A stretch of DNA of 5,284 nucleotides. Origin: Nitrosopumilales archaeon (GTDB lineage: Archaea; Thermoproteota; Nitrososphaeria; Nitrososphaerales; Nitrosopumilaceae). The notes under the pieces are model-generated. The model was given only the letters and a program-made list of their open reading frames with translations, did no database searches and had not been told where the DNA came from. The stretch is taken from contig JANXYF010000164.1 in NCBI GenBank assembly GCA_025350175.1, forward strand, positions 1 to 5,284, read 5' to 3'. A program made the translations under genes and the position numbers. Shown piece by piece: positions 5,243 to 5,284 of this stretch (position 1 is the first letter of the stretch; every line of letters starts with the position of its first letter).

Positions 5243-5284
5243 TGGACATAAAAAGAAGATATGTAATTCCTGGTGATGTAATAG
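5239..5284 (+). CDS. rrp4: Exosome complex RNA-binding protein Rrp4, 5' end only (cut by window edge)
   Basis: Only the first 15 codons are visible: MMDIKRRYVIPGDVI. The KRRYVIPGDVI wording matches the N-terminal domain start of archaeal Rrp4, the S1/KH cap subunit that binds RNA above the Rrp41-Rrp42 ring of the exosome. Context supports this strongly, since SBDS-rrp4-rrp41-rrp42 is a conserved archaeal cluster. The ATG at 5239 overlaps the SBDS stop as ATGA; a second ATG at 5242 is directly adjacent and equally possible. Csl4 is the main alternative from so short a piece, but gene order favours Rrp4. Confidence 0.82.
   Translation, partial: MMDIKRRYVIPGDVI

Noticed and set aside
1..5284. 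CRISPR arrays, insertion sequences, toxin-antitoxin or defence genes
   Set aside because: I saw no repeat-spacer pattern, terminal inverted repeats, transposase-like protein or small paired genes on either strand. The window is filled by housekeeping genes.

Overview
The window is an AT-rich, densely packed archaeal chromosome segment. The best fit is an ammonia-oxidising Nitrososphaerota (Thaumarchaeota), probably Nitrosopumilaceae-like. This rests on the run of archaeal information-processing genes (RNA polymerase subunit D, ribosomal proteins eL18/L18e, uL13, uS9, SBDS, Rrp4), the wording of their conserved motifs, TATA-type promoter elements close to start codons, and bacterial-type leuC/leuD beside them. 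The species assignment is an inference from sequence feel, not from a search.

Layout: (1) Positions 1-1795, plus strand: the 3' part of leuC (the gene runs in from before the window) and complete leuD, one base apart. Together they encode the two subunits of isopropylmalate isomerase (leucine biosynthesis). (2) Positions 1792-4467, minus strand: a compact operon read right to left as rpoD, rpl18e, rpl13, rps9 and a sugar-nucleotidyltransferase-like gene. Junctions inside it are 40 nt, an 8-nt overlap, a TAATG overlap and a 2-nt gap. The last gene meets leuD tail to tail, sharing one CTAG that supplies both stop codons. (3) Positions 4468-4537: a short divergent promoter region. (4) Positions 4538-5284, plus strand: SBDS and the first 15 codons of rrp4, the start of the well-known archaeal exosome gene cluster.

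How the genes relate: the central and right-hand parts are a transcription/translation/RNA-processing neighbourhood. RNA polymerase assembly (RpoD), both ribosomal subunits (L18e, L13, S9), ribosome maturation (SBDS) and RNA degradation (Rrp4 exosome cap) are driven outward from one 70-bp region. The left part is amino-acid biosynthesis. The nucleotidyltransferase is the odd member of the ribosomal operon.

There is no gap over 300 bases without a gene. I see no tRNA, rRNA, CRISPR, insertion sequence or prophage signal. The region is essentially housekeeping. The most interesting points are the nucleotidyltransferase at the end of the ribosomal operon, three TTG start codons in five operon genes, the shared stop-codon tetranucleotide, and a set of TATA-like boxes all about 31 nt from a start codon, which suggests near-leaderless mRNAs. 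I found no convincing new biological system.
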